Assembly (NCBI GenBank): GCA_023129115.1
Contig: JAGMCR010000003.1
Coordinates: 1 to 64,000 of the forward strand
Direction of reading: 5' to 3'
DNA from: Candidatus Iainarchaeum sp.
Lineage (GTDB): Archaea > B1Sed10-29 > WALL01
DNA length: 64,000 nucleotides
Part shown: one piece after another, positions 32,968-41,024 of the stretch
Numbering within the stretch: the first letter of the stretch is position 1
Layout: every line of letters begins with the position of its first letter
Made by a program: the position numbers and the translations under genes
The notes under the pieces: generated by a model
What the model saw: only the letters and a program-made list of their open reading frames with translations
The model's database searches: none
Told to the model about the DNA's origin: nothing

Positions 32968-34569
32968 TTGGTAAGGCTTCTCTTCAGGCACAAGGTCACC
33001 ACAACATTTTGCGTCCTGCTGGTGTTCGCCGTCGCGTCTGTCACATACATGACAATTAGCACGCAGCAGGCGCAGCTTATGGCCAACCTAATCGATGCGA
33101 GGCTGTCAGAGGCAAAGATTATAGCGATGAGCGTTTCGTCGGCAGAAGTGAACTTTTCCCCTGCACACAAGCGCACCATAATCAAGGAGATGGGGATTGG
33201 GAAAGGCATTGTTTATTGCAGGCTGGTGAAGCCAAGCGGCGAAATATTCAGCTCAAGCATTCCTGCCGAGCATGGGCTGTTCATCGATGACCCTGCAACC
33301 TTCGCGGCCGAGCCAGTCGTCATCGACGACGTGTGGGAGGGGCAGCGGATTAAGGCCGCGGTCGCGCCAAGCTACCGCGGCTACACGGTTTGGGTTGGCT
33401 TCTCCACCGAGGAAGTCGGGAAAGCCGTGTCAGGAATGGTTTTGTACAACGTGCTCCTTGCTTTGGCCATTGTTGGCGTGGGGGCGGTTGTCTCGTTCTT
33501 CCTCGCCCAGAAGCTAACCCACCCAATCGACGAGCTTGGCGAAGGGGTCATAGCGATTGGCGAGGGCAATATGGGCCACAGGGTGCGCGTCATGTCGCAC
33601 GACGAACTTGGCGACCTGGCACGGGCGTTCAACTGGATGAGCGAACACTTGGAGCAGAGCAAGGCAGGGCTGGAAAAAACTGTGGAGGGGCGGACGGAGG
33701 AACTCACCACGAAGTCGGGAAAGCTCGAGAAGACCGTGGAAGAGCTTGAACAGATGCGCGCCGCCATGGAGAGCGTGATGGAAGACCTTTCCGAGGCGAA
33801 CGAGGGCCTGGAGCACGCGGATGAGATGCGCGAGGCCTTCCTCAGAAACATTGCACACGAGCTCAAGACCCCAATAACCATCATGAAATTGGACATAGAG
33901 CGCCTAATAAAAAGGGAGCGCAAAAAAGTCAAGCCGTACAAGGGGACCAAGGCCATCGGCCAAATGGACAACATAGAAATAATGGAAGACATTTTGGGTG
34001 GGACTGACAGGTTCAGTGTGACAGTCAAGAAAATACTCCACCTCTCGCGCCTCGAGGCTGGCGCAGTCGTGTACACCAAGCACATGCACAGCCCAGAAAA
34101 AATAGTTGATGGCGTGCTGGAGGAGTACCATCCACTTGCAAAGGGGCAGGGCCTATACCTCAAGGAAAAGCTGGGGAAATTGCCAAAAGTCTTTGTGGAC
34201 AGGGAGCAAATAGAGGAAGTCTTCCACAACTTAATCGGCAACGCAATAAAGTTCACCGAGGAGGGGGGCGTGACAGTCAGTGCCATGAAAGCCGGGGAGT
34301 ACGTGCGCTTCGAGGTGGAGGACACAGGCATTGGCATACCCCCAGACGCAATCCCGCACCTATTCACCAAGTTCTTCCAGGTCAGCAGCGGCCTGGCGCG
34401 CACCGCGCCTGGCACGGGCCTGGGCCTCGCGATATCCAAGGCCACTGTCGAGGCGCACGGGGGGAAGATTTGGGTTGAAAGCGAGTATGGCAAGGGCAGT
34501 AAGTTTATATTCATCTTGCCCATAGGTAAAGGGGCGGGCAAGCGCCCAGCAAAAAAGAGGGGGGGCTAA
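32968..34569 (+). CDS. Sensor histidine kinase with HAMP domain
   Basis: 533 residues, TTG start six bases after GGTGA. Two membrane helices (about 9-30 and 157-180) bracket an outside sensor domain. A HAMP domain (about 181-235) and coiled coil lead to HisKA with H297 (RNIAHELKTPI) and HATPase_c with NLIGNAIKFTEEG, DTGIGIPPDAIP and GTGLGLAISKATVEAHGGK. The tail is basic (KRPAKKRGG). Directly followed by a receiver gene 4 bases on, its probable partner. Also a candidate hub for the kinase-less sensors upstream. Confidence 0.95.
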   Translation: MVRLLFRHKVTTTFCVLLVFAVASVTYMTISTQQAQLMANLIDARLSEAKIIAMSVSSAEVNFSPAHKRTIIKEMGIGKGIVYCRLVKPSGEIFSSSIPAEHGLFIDDPATFAAEPVVIDDVWEGQRIKAAVAPSYRGYTVWVGFSTEEVGKAVSGMVLYNVLLALAIVGVGAVVSFFLAQKLTHPIDELGEGVIAIGEGNMGHRVRVMSHDELGDLARAFNWMSEHLEQSKAGLEKTVEGRTEELTTKSGKLEKTVEELEQMRAAMESVMEDLSEANEGLEHADEMREAFLRNIAHELKTPITIMKLDIERLIKRERKKVKPYKGTKAIGQMDNIEIMEDILGGTDRFSVTVKKILHLSRLEAGAVVYTKHMHSPEKIVDGVLEEYHPLAKGQGLYLKEKLGKLPKVFVDREQIEEVFHNLIGNAIKFTEEGGVTVSAMKAGEYVRFEVEDTGIGIPPDAIPHLFTKFFQVSSGLARTAPGTGLGLAISKATVEAHGGKIWVESEYGKGSKFIFILPIGKGAGKRPAKKRGG

Positions 34570-34573
34570 GCAA

Positions 34574-34939
34574 ATGAAGGTAATGATTGTCGAGGACGAG
34601 CCGGATGTCGCGAAAGCAATCAAGGGCGTGCTCGTGGACGAAGGATTTGGGGTGGAGATAGCCCTCGGCGGCAAGGATTGCCTGGAGAAGCTGAAGAAAA
34701 GCGAGCCGGACGTCATCCTTCTCGACATACTCATGCCCATAATGGACGGCACAGAAGTCCTGCGGCGGCTGAAGAAGGACAAGAAGACCGCGAAAATCCC
34801 GGTGATTGTGCTCACAGCTGTTTCTGCCGAGTCAGAGGTCAAGAAAACGCTTGAGGAAATCGACCCCAAGATTGGGTTCATCGAAAAGCCGTACAGCATC
34901 GACCAGATACTCGCGGAGATAAAGAAGCTCGTGAAATAA
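34574..34939 (+). CDS. Single-domain response regulator (receiver)
   Basis: 121 residues, receiver only. Acidic pocket E7-D8, phospho-acceptor D51 (VILLDILMP), switch T81 (VIVLTAVS), conserved K105 (FIEKPY). It resembles the receiver at 4994. It has no output domain and so relays by contact. It is convergent with the V4R gene, with 10 bases between stops. Confidence 0.95.
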   Translation: MKVMIVEDEPDVAKAIKGVLVDEGFGVEIALGGKDCLEKLKKSEPDVILLDILMPIMDGTEVLRRLKKDKKTAKIPVIVLTAVSAESEVKKTLEEIDPKIGFIEKPYSIDQILAEIKKLVK

Positions 34940-34949
34940 GGCGGCAGCT

Positions 34950-35720
34950 TCACTTTGCGAGCATGCTGGCCTCGAACTCGCAGTAAGTGTCGCCAAGGCC
35001 CCAGCACTTTGTTTCTTGGACAGTGATGTTGAACGCCCCCATGAAGTGTATGACGGCAGACCTCAGCAGCTCTTTTTCCAGGTGGCAGTACGGCTCGCCA
35101 ATCTGTGGGCATGCCGTGTACGCACAGCCGTACACGCGGGCAACAAAAAGGCCTTTCTTTGTTTTTTCGCACTCGAGTTCGCCGAGCTTCATCTCCGAAA
35201 AAAACTTTTTGAGCGCGGTCAGGAGCTCGTCCAGGCTTTGCGGCCGGGCCTGTTCCACTGCGCACCTCCCAAGTTCGCTGCCCACGAGCTCCATGAGCCT
35301 CTTCGTGGCAAAAGCGCCCTTTAGCTCAAGCGAGGCCAGGTGAATGTGGGGGAACAGCCGGTAGCTGACCCCGCCCTTCTTCACCGCGGGCAGGCTCGAG
35401 TAGTGCTTGGCGTTTGCTTCTTCCTTGGTGTGCGTTGCCAGGACAGCAGAGGCATCGAGGCCTAGGCCAAGTGCCTTGCCCATGTCCACGAGCGCCTGGG
35501 CTATCTTGGCCACTACCTTGGGCAGGCAGGCGGATGGGTCTTCGTGGTCGAGGTACACGACGCGCAGCAAGCCATTCGGAAAGACCTGGAAGCCGAAGCC
35601 ATCAAACGTGGCTTGCGCGAGTTCCGCGCCCCTGACGTTCTTGAAGTAATCAATAGAAGAAACGAGTTTGCTTATGTCAATTGGCTTCCCGAGGTCGTAG
35701 AGTTCCGAGACCGCTTGCAT
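34950..35720 (-). CDS. V4R-domain sensor-like protein 2
   Basis: 256 residues from ATG 35720, placed 26 bases from the TATA element at 35741-35751. The C-terminal domain carries YGCAYTACPQIGEPYCHLEK and CWGLGDTYCEFEAS, the cysteine-bearing V4R signature, with more cysteines than the paralogue at 7088. The N-terminal 140 residues form a separate helical/beta domain, not recognised. The frame is open upstream to 35801, but the promoter rules that out. Probably a cytoplasmic ligand or metal sensor of this signalling block. Confidence 0.84.
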   Translation of the reverse strand: MQAVSELYDLGKPIDISKLVSSIDYFKNVRGAELAQATFDGFGFQVFPNGLLRVVYLDHEDPSACLPKVVAKIAQALVDMGKALGLGLDASAVLATHTKEEANAKHYSSLPAVKKGGVSYRLFPHIHLASLELKGAFATKRLMELVGSELGRCAVEQARPQSLDELLTALKKFFSEMKLGELECEKTKKGLFVARVYGCAYTACPQIGEPYCHLEKELLRSAVIHFMGAFNITVQETKCWGLGDTYCEFEASMLAK

Positions 35721-35740
35721 TAAAAAGATTTCACGCGGAC

Positions 35741-35751
35741 CGTATATAAAT
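35741..35751 (-). promoter_or_regulatory. TATA element of the second V4R gene
   Basis: On the minus strand CATTTATATAC, identical to the element at 26921-26931, centred about 26 bases from ATG 35720. No Shine-Dalgarno, so a leaderless start. Confidence 0.75.
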
Positions 35752-35865
35752 GTTTCATGGGGGTGCGAACGAATCGTAAAGCACGAAGAACACCAGGGCA
35801 AGGATTATTTACTGCTGTTGGCCGGCACGGCAAAAGCCTTAAACCCCAAAACCCGATTTTTTAGC

Positions 35866-36012
35866 ATGAGCGAGGGCTCCATCCTGGACCGCATTGACGG
35901 GCTGTGCGAGGACAAGAAGGTAGTGGCAGAGCTGAAGAAGGGGCTCGGCGAGGGGCCGCCAAGGGAAAGAAAGAGCTGGGATTGGAGGGCGGGGAGGACT
36001 AGCGCCGTTTAG
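35866..36012 (+). CDS. Small ORF with promoter, possibly truncated gene
   Basis: 48 codons from ATG 35866. A TATA-like CCTTAAACCCC lies about 28 bases upstream, the usual leaderless distance. The first 35 residues (SEGSILDRIDGLCEDKKVV, then AELKKGLGEG) have the GC-rich codon style of real genes; the last dozen look random. It ends where the AT-rich island containing the NYN gene begins, so it may be the surviving 5' part of a longer gene. Low certainty. Confidence 0.4.
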   Translation: MSEGSILDRIDGLCEDKKVVAELKKGLGEGPPRERKSWDWRAGRTSAV

Positions 36013-36132
36013 GCAATAGCACTCGTGCAAGAGGATTACACCAGATACAAACCCCGATTTTGATATAGAAGTGAGAGCTTGTTTTCAGGCAATAAACCAA
36101 TACAGACTCACCAATGTAAATACGGAGGAGGC

Positions 36133-36705
36133 TTACTCTTTTTCTCTCAGCAAGCAGTCTTGAAAGTGACTTTCATCAAGTAATATAGTCTCATCACAGG
36201 CAGTCAGTATGTGGTTCGACATAGAAAATCGCGAACCCCGGATATAATCGCTAAAGTAGTAAAGAATAACTTTGATCCCTCTGGCAGTTCTTAGTCTATT
36301 CAAAATAGGAACGAAATCAGTATCACAAGCAAGGAGAATAATTGTTTTTGTGTGTTGGGGAATGTCCATAAGATCCATGACGAGCATTGTATCGACCCCT
36401 TTTTGGATGTAGTCATCACCCCCTTTTTGACATCGTCCTTCTCTCACACGAAAGTTGGGTATGCGTGTTACCTTATTAACGAATTTATCGTAGTTTGCCC
36501 TTCTAGTTATCTCATCTTCTGTTGGTGAAGGACTTTGGTAAGGTGGAGCAGTATAGTAGTATACGCCTGCACACCACAAATTCTGCTTTTTTGCTAAACT
36601 AATGGCAAGTTGGTTATAATCGATTTTTAGATATTTTCCTTTACCAAAATGTTTAGATATGTGGGATAGATACCCCGCGTCTATAAAAACTAAAGCATTC
36701 TCCAT
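36133..36705 (-). CDS. NYN/PIN-like nuclease-fold protein (LabA/DUF88 type)
   Basis: 190 residues from ATG 36705, with GGAG seven bases upstream. The fold's acidic residues are visible in ALVFIDAGYLS, KGVDTMLVMDLMD and ILLACDTDFVPILNRL, the pattern of NYN domains thought to cleave RNA. Base composition is far more AT-rich than the window, and AT-rich non-coding DNA lies on both sides, so recent transfer is likely. Its promoter is probably CTTTATAAAC near 36780, giving a leader that contains the hairpin at 36727-36750. Confidence 0.85.
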   Translation of the reverse strand: MENALVFIDAGYLSHISKHFGKGKYLKIDYNQLAISLAKKQNLWCAGVYYYTAPPYQSPSPTEDEITRRANYDKFVNKVTRIPNFRVREGRCQKGGDDYIQKGVDTMLVMDLMDIPQHTKTIILLACDTDFVPILNRLRTARGIKVILYYFSDYIRGSRFSMSNHILTACDETILLDESHFQDCLLREKE

Positions 36706-36726
36706 GGAGTAACTCCGGAGAGACAT

Positions 36727-36750
36727 CCAGCATCCCCGTAGGAATGCTGG
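36727..36750 (-). promoter_or_regulatory. Hairpin in the 5' leader of the NYN gene
   Basis: CCAGCATCC (36727-36735) pairs with GGAATGCTGG (36741-36750) across a 5-base loop with one bulge. An overlapping alternative pairs ATCCCC with GGGGAT. It lies 20-45 bases before ATG 36705 on the transcribed side, so it may regulate translation or be a target of the protein's own nuclease. Confidence 0.5.
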
Positions 36751-36881
36751 GGATCATGTTAATATTTGTTGGGGTATCGAAGGTTTATAAAGATTCCTAC
36801 TGACCCCCTTTAAACTACTATTCACTTGAACATCTTCCTTATCGCCTGTATAGCCTCAGTCTTCGAGTATGTATCCCCATG

Positions 36882-37442
36882 TTAAAGCACTACCGGCGGC
36901 CCATGGCCAGGCAAAAGAATGGAGTAGCCGAGGCCGCGGAGCAATGCGAGGGATTTTTCCATTGCGTTTTCGTCGCCGCCGGGAAGGTCGGTTCTTCCGA
37001 AGCCGTCGGCGAACAGGGTGTCGCCGCTGATTAGTATGTTGCCTTTATGGAGGCAGATGGAGCCGGCGGTGTGGCCCGGCGTGTGGATGACAGCCCAGCC
37101 GTGGAATTCTTTGCCGAGCGGCTGGGGGGTTGAGCCAGAGAGTTTTTCTCCGAACATTCCTGAAGCAGTATACTCGGGATCGGCCTTGGCCAGGTAGGGC
37201 AGGTCTGCTCCGTGGATGTATACAGGACAAGAAAAATACTTGTTGCCGCCGACGTGGTCGAAGTGGCAGTGCGTGTTCACGATTGCGTCGATGGGGTGGC
37301 CCGCGAGCTCTTTCTTCAAGTAGTCGATGTTTTCCCCGGTGCCGGTGTCCACGAGGAAAGTGACGTCAGAGACAACGAGGATTGAGTTCGAGTCGTAGCC
37401 GCGGCCGGGGACGAAGTAGACCGAGTCAGTGATTTTGTCCAT
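36882..37442 (-). CDS. MBL-fold hydrolase, glyoxalase II-like
   Basis: 186 residues. The zinc motif is NTHCHFDHVGGN (residues about 57-68), with further ligands in HTPGHTAGSICL, SGDTLF and PGHGP at the C-terminus, the order of a normal MBL fold, unlike the permuted protein at 31989. Shorter than true glyoxalase II (no lipid-anchor-like helical domain). Thioester or related hydrolysis is probable; substrate unknown. Its TATA-like ATTTATTAACC (37464-37475, minus strand) is about 26 bases upstream, fitting a leaderless start. Confidence 0.9.
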   Translation of the reverse strand: MDKITDSVYFVPGRGYDSNSILVVSDVTFLVDTGTGENIDYLKKELAGHPIDAIVNTHCHFDHVGGNKYFSCPVYIHGADLPYLAKADPEYTASGMFGEKLSGSTPQPLGKEFHGWAVIHTPGHTAGSICLHKGNILISGDTLFADGFGRTDLPGGDENAMEKSLALLRGLGYSILLPGHGPPVVL

Positions 37443-37483
37443 TGGAGGGATTTGGGGGCGTGATGGTTAATAAATGGCGTCTC

Positions 37484-37514
37484 GGGGGGCAGCGCTAATT
37501 GGGCGCTGCCCCCC
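37484..37514. repeat. GC-rich hairpin in a divergent intergenic region (copy C)
   Basis: GGGGGGCAGCGC (37484-37495) pairs exactly with GCGCTGCCCCCC (37503-37514) across the 7-base loop TAATTGG. The G-run arms and AATTGG core recall the palindromes at 4113 and 21745, but here both flanking genes point away, so it is not a terminator for either. Confidence 0.7.
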
Positions 37515-37574
37515 AATTTTTGGGGGTTCATGATGATTTTTGTGGTTTCATCCTCGGCAAGCCGTATGCCTCTC

Positions 37575-37582
37575 TTTATAAA
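37575..37582 (+). promoter_or_regulatory. TATA element of the RPA-like gene
   Basis: TTTATAAA centred about 28 bases before ATG 37607, with no ribosome site between, indicating a leaderless transcript for the RPA-radA-radC operon. Confidence 0.75.
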
Positions 37583-37606
37583 TGCTGTGGCGGCGTTGCC
37601 ATACGC

Positions 37607-38851
37607 ATGGTCAACGAAGTGCTCGAGAACAGGGACCTGATTGTCGAGAAGCTGGTCGAGGCAGGAATGTCCAGCGATGATGTAGAGGCGGCAATCAAGG
37701 AAAAGCAGGACGAATACGGCGGCCTGCTCACCGAGGCAGGGGCGGCATACTCAATCGCCAAGGAAAAGGGCGTGGACGTTGGTTTGGACCCCGAGCCGGT
37801 CATGGCCAAAATCAACGAGGTCAGGCCTGGTGTCGAGGGCGTGGACGTCGAGGGCGACGTAACGCAGGTCTTCCCGGTCAAGGAATGGGAAAAGGACGGC
37901 AAGTCCGGCCGCGTCGGGAGCTTCATAGTCAAGGACGGCACCGGCGAAATCCGGGTCACGCTGTGGAACAATGCCTGTGACTTGATAGAGAACGGCGAAG
38001 TCCAGCGCGGCGCAAAAGTCAAGGTAATCAACGCGTCCGCCCGCGAGCGCAACGGCATGGCCGAATTAAGCATGGGGTACAGCAGCGAAGTCAAAGTCGT
38101 CGAGAAGGGCGTGCCGCAGCTGACAAAGCTAAGTGATGTTGCGGAGGGGATGAACGACGTAAACTTCGCCGCGAGAATCGAAAGGATTTTCCCGCTCACC
38201 GAGTTCGAGCGGCAGGGAAAACAGGGGAAAGTTCTTTCGATGATTGTGTCTGACGGCACGGAGAGGCGGCTCGCGCTCTGGGACGACAACGCGCGCTGGG
38301 ACGGAAAGGTGAGGGAAGGCGACACAATCCTGGTCGAGGGCGCTTACGTAAGGGTCAACCGCGGGAAGCCGGAACTGAACCTGGGGTGGAGGGGGAGATT
38401 AATCCAGAACCCCGAGGGAATAGCTCTTGCAGGCATTGGAAGGGCAGAGGTGTCACGGCTTGGCGCCGGAGAAAAAAAAGAGATTCGTGCGACAGTCGTG
38501 AAGGTCTACCCGCCCACGGTCTACCAAGTGTGCGAGAAGTGCGGCAAGAAGCACGACGGCGAGTGCTGTGGCCCGGCGAAGCCTGCGATTGTTGTTAATG
38601 CAGAATTGGACGACGGCACGGGCGTGGTGCGGGGCGTGTTCTTCCGCGACCAGGCCGAGAAATTGCTGGGCACCACTGCAGAGGAGTGCGCGAAGGGCGG
38701 CGAGCCCGGTGAGGCGAAAGCGCTGGGCACGGAAATGGTCTTCAGCGGCACGCCGCGGCACAACGAGGCGTTCGGCCGCGACGAGTTCATAGTGCGCGAG
38801 TTCCACGAAGTGAATGTTGAACAGGAAATAGAAATGCTCAAAGGTGAATGA
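37607..38851 (+). CDS. RPA-like single-stranded DNA-binding protein, multiple OB folds and zinc finger
   Basis: 414 residues from ATG 37607, fixed by the TATA element. A helical N-terminus is followed by OB folds at about 85-175 (VEGDVTQVFPVKEW, GEIRVTLWNN) and 190-285 (AARIERIFPLTEFERQGKQG), and a third C-terminal OB domain carrying a CEKCGKKHDGECCGP zinc finger, as in archaeal RPA. Binds ssDNA in replication and recombination. It is followed 3 bases on by radA, a functionally sensible operon. Confidence 0.92.
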   Translation: MVNEVLENRDLIVEKLVEAGMSSDDVEAAIKEKQDEYGGLLTEAGAAYSIAKEKGVDVGLDPEPVMAKINEVRPGVEGVDVEGDVTQVFPVKEWEKDGKSGRVGSFIVKDGTGEIRVTLWNNACDLIENGEVQRGAKVKVINASARERNGMAELSMGYSSEVKVVEKGVPQLTKLSDVAEGMNDVNFAARIERIFPLTEFERQGKQGKVLSMIVSDGTERRLALWDDNARWDGKVREGDTILVEGAYVRVNRGKPELNLGWRGRLIQNPEGIALAGIGRAEVSRLGAGEKKEIRATVVKVYPPTVYQVCEKCGKKHDGECCGPAKPAIVVNAELDDGTGVVRGVFFRDQAEKLLGTTAEECAKGGEPGEAKALGTEMVFSGTPRHNEAFGRDEFIVREFHEVNVEQEIEMLKGE

Positions 38852-38854
38852 AAA

Positions 38855-39802
38855 ATGACTGAAAAAGCGAATGACATTGAAGCGCTGCCCGGCGTTGGCT
38901 CGGCCACGGCAGAGAAGCTCCGCGAAGCGGGCTACAGGGGCGTCGAAAGCATTGCGGTCGCCGCGGTCGGGGAATTGATGGACGCGACTGGAATGGGCGA
39001 AAGCATCTGCAAAAAGCTGATCAAGTACGCCGGCGACTCGTGCGAAATGGGTTTCGAGACCGCGAACCAGTTGATGGAGAAGCGCGCGAGCGTCGGAAGA
39101 ATCACGACAGGGTCCAAGGCGCTGGACGAGCTGCTGGGCGGCGGGATTGAGACTAGGTCAATCAGCGAATTTTATGGGAGGTTCGGGAGCGCAAAGACCC
39201 AGGTTGCGCTGCAGGTGTGCATCAACGCGCAATTGCCCGTGGAGCAGGGCGGGCTCGGCGGCGGCGCGCTCTACATCGACACTGAGGGCGCGTTCAGGCC
39301 AGAGCGCGTCAGGCAAATGGCCGAGGCCGCGGGACTGGACCAGACTGAAGCGCTGGAAAAGATTTTCATCGCGCGCGCGTTCAACTCGGACCACCAGATG
39401 CTGCTCGCGGAAAAGGCATCGGACATGATAGAGGAAAACGACATCAAGCTCGTTGTGGTCGACTCACTGACGAGCGCGTTCCGCGCGGAGTACGTCGGCA
39501 GGGGCACGCTGGCCGGCCGGCAGCAGAAATTGAACCGGCACCTGCACGCCCTGCAGAGGCTGGCGGACCTCAATAATCTGGCGATTATCGTTACGAACCA
39601 GGTCATGGCGAACCCCGGGCTCTTGTTCGGCGACCCGACCACGCCAATCGGCGGGCACATCGTTGGGCACCAGAGCACTTACCGCGTCTACCTGCGGAAC
39701 AGCCAGGGCGAGAAGAGGATTGCGCGGCTCGTTGATTCTCCTTGTCTGGCTGACGGCGAAGTTGTCTTTAAAGTTACTGGGAAAGGCATTGAAGACGCAT
39801 GA
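38855..39802 (+). CDS. radA: RadA recombinase
   Basis: 315 residues. N-terminal helix-hairpin-helix domain ([20 protein letters not shown]), then the RecA core: [20 protein letters not shown], Walker A, Walker [18 protein letters not shown], and the L2 region [19 protein letters not shown]. It forms filaments for strand exchange in homologous recombination. The Walker A reads GRFGSAKTQ, whereas archaeal RadA usually has GEFGSGKTQ: alanine replaces the invariant glycine before lysine. It overlaps radC by 4 bases and has GGTGA before the ATG. Confidence 0.95.
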   Translation: MTEKANDIEALPGVGSATAEKLREAGYRGVESIAVAAVGELMDATGMGESICKKLIKYAGDSCEMGFETANQLMEKRASVGRITTGSKALDELLGGGIETRSISEFYGRFGSAKTQVALQVCINAQLPVEQGGLGGGALYIDTEGAFRPERVRQMAEAAGLDQTEALEKIFIARAFNSDHQMLLAEKASDMIEENDIKLVVVDSLTSAFRAEYVGRGTLAGRQQKLNRHLHALQRLADLNNLAIIVTNQVMANPGLLFGDPTTPIGGHIVGHQSTYRVYLRNSQGEKRIARLVDSPCLADGEVVFKVTGKGIEDA

Positions 39803-40473
39803 CGGCTTCCATAAAGGAGTTGGCCCCCAATGACCGCCCCAGGGAGCGGCTGGAAGCAGAGGGGGCCGCCGCCCTAAGCAATTCCGAGTTAGTGGCGATT
39901 ATACTGAATTCTGGCACCCGAAACGAAAACGCGATTGCTGTCGCCCAGGAACTGCTCGGCAAAGAAAAACTCGCGAGACTCCCGGGATTAGGTGTGAGGA
40001 AGCTGTGCGAATCCAAAGGAATTGGCAAAGCAAAGGCGTGCAGGCTAATCGCTGCAGTCGAGCTTGGGAAAAGGGCTCTTTCAGCGCCGGCCGAGGGAGC
40101 AGTCATAAAAAGCGCGGCTGACGCTGTGGGAGTGGCACTGCCTTCACTCGCGAACCGGAAAAAAGAAGTGTTCGTCGGCCTCTACATCGGCACAAAAAAC
40201 CGGCTCCTGAAAAAAGAGGTTATATCGATTGGGAGCGTTGACAAAACTGTTGTCCACGCCCGCGAAGTCTTCAAGCCCGCCATAGAAGAGTCTGCGTCAG
40301 GCGTTGTCTTGCTGCACAACCACCCGTCCGGTGACCCTTCCCCCAGTGAAGAAGACATAGAACTGACAAAAGAGTTAGGGGCGGCAGGAGAACTGATTGG
40401 GATAGAACTTCTTGACCACATAATAGTCGGCAAAAACAGTTACGCAAGCACGCGCGAGTCGGGAATTATTTAG
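39799..40473 (+). CDS. radC: RadC-like JAB/MPN protein
   Basis: 224 residues. An N-terminal helix-hairpin-helix part ([40 protein letters not shown]) is followed by the MPN+ domain with the metal motif [18 protein letters not shown] and an upstream glutamate in [10 protein letters not shown]. RadC is widespread in bacteria and patchy in archaea; its biochemical role is unresolved. Coupling to radA by a 4-base overlap supports a role in DNA processing. Its 3' end overlaps the convergent HTH gene by 8 bases. Confidence 0.93.
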   Translation: MTASIKELAPNDRPRERLEAEGAAALSNSELVAIILNSGTRNENAIAVAQELLGKEKLARLPGLGVRKLCESKGIGKAKACRLIAAVELGKRALSAPAEGAVIKSAADAVGVALPSLANRKKEVFVGLYIGTKNRLLKKEVISIGSVDKTVVHAREVFKPAIEESASGVVLLHNHPSGDPSPSEEDIELTKELGAAGELIGIELLDHIIVGKNSYASTRESGII

Positions 40474-40744
40474 AAAGGCGGCCCTCCCACTCGAGGACCT
40501 CTCTCACGAACTTGTTTCCCTTGGGAGTGAGGGAATAAACCGCGAAAACATCGCCATCTTTTTTCCTTGGCTCTTTAACAACAAGACGATAATCCACTGC
40601 TTTTTTCAGGTTTTCAGACACTGTTTTGTCACTTTTTTCAGTAGTCCTCTTTAATTCGGAATAGCGCTTGCTTCCCTTCTTCAGTGTCACCAGTATCTCA
40701 AAAAATGCTCCAGCAGATGCTTCAGAAACAGCAGTTTTTGTCAT
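40466..40744 (-). CDS. Winged helix-turn-helix regulator
   Basis: 92 residues: LVTLKKGSKRYSELKRTTEK, then SDKTVSENLKKAVDYRLVVK, an HxlR/MarR-like helix-turn-helix, and a wing ending FAVYSLTPKGNKF. AT-richer than the radA-radC operon it abuts. It is divergent from the small gene at 40836 and a perfect inverted repeat lies in the spacer, so autoregulation and control of that gene are likely. Confidence 0.85.
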   Translation of the reverse strand: MTKTAVSEASAGAFFEILVTLKKGSKRYSELKRTTEKSDKTVSENLKKAVDYRLVVKEPRKKDGDVFAVYSLTPKGNKFVREVLEWEGRLSK

Positions 40745-40782
40745 TGCTAAGCATAGACTGGTTTCGTTAAAATACCATTATC

Positions 40783-40820
40783 TTTATATATTATAGAGTG
40801 GACTTTACCACTAGTAAAGT
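40783..40820. promoter_or_regulatory. Promoter with perfect inverted-repeat operator
   Basis: TATA element TTTATATA (40783-40790) is followed by ACTTTAC (40802-40808), a 5-base spacer and GTAAAGT (40814-40820). The repeat covers the expected transcription start of the small gene (about 40810), so a dimeric regulator bound there would block initiation. The HTH protein encoded 58 bases away on the other strand is the obvious candidate. Confidence 0.7.
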
Positions 40821-40835
40821 AAGAGTGGTGGGCGC

Positions 40836-40988
40836 ATGACCCAAAAGAGCATACGGGACTACGAGAAGAAGCTGATGAAGGAATGCATAGAAGACGCCGA
40901 AAAAGTAATTGGGCCCAAATCCCCGGCAGCAGTTGCGTATATTGCAACTTCTTTTTTCAGGCTGCGCAGAAAATCCAATAACTTTTAA
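40836..40988 (+). CDS. 50-residue protein paired with the divergent HTH regulator
   Basis: ATG 40836 preceded by GGTGGG. It reads TQKSIRDYEKKLMKECIEDA, then EKVIGPKSPAAVAYIATSFF, ending RLRRKSNNF. An acidic/basic amphipathic N-terminal helix and a hydrophobic-then-basic C-terminus. No family recognised. A good promoter, operator and ribosome site argue it is expressed. Candidate roles include a small membrane-associated or partner protein regulated by the HTH gene. Confidence 0.6.
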   Translation: MTQKSIRDYEKKLMKECIEDAEKVIGPKSPAAVAYIATSFFRLRRKSNNF

Positions 40989-41024
40989 TACTGGGTCTTC
41001 GTCTTGAGTGCGGGGTGTAAACCA

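Noticed and set aside
36721-36760. CRISPR-repeat-like hairpin upstream of the NYN gene
   Set aside because: The sequence has the look of a CRISPR repeat arm, but there is only one copy, no spacers and no cas gene in the window; it is treated as a leader hairpin.
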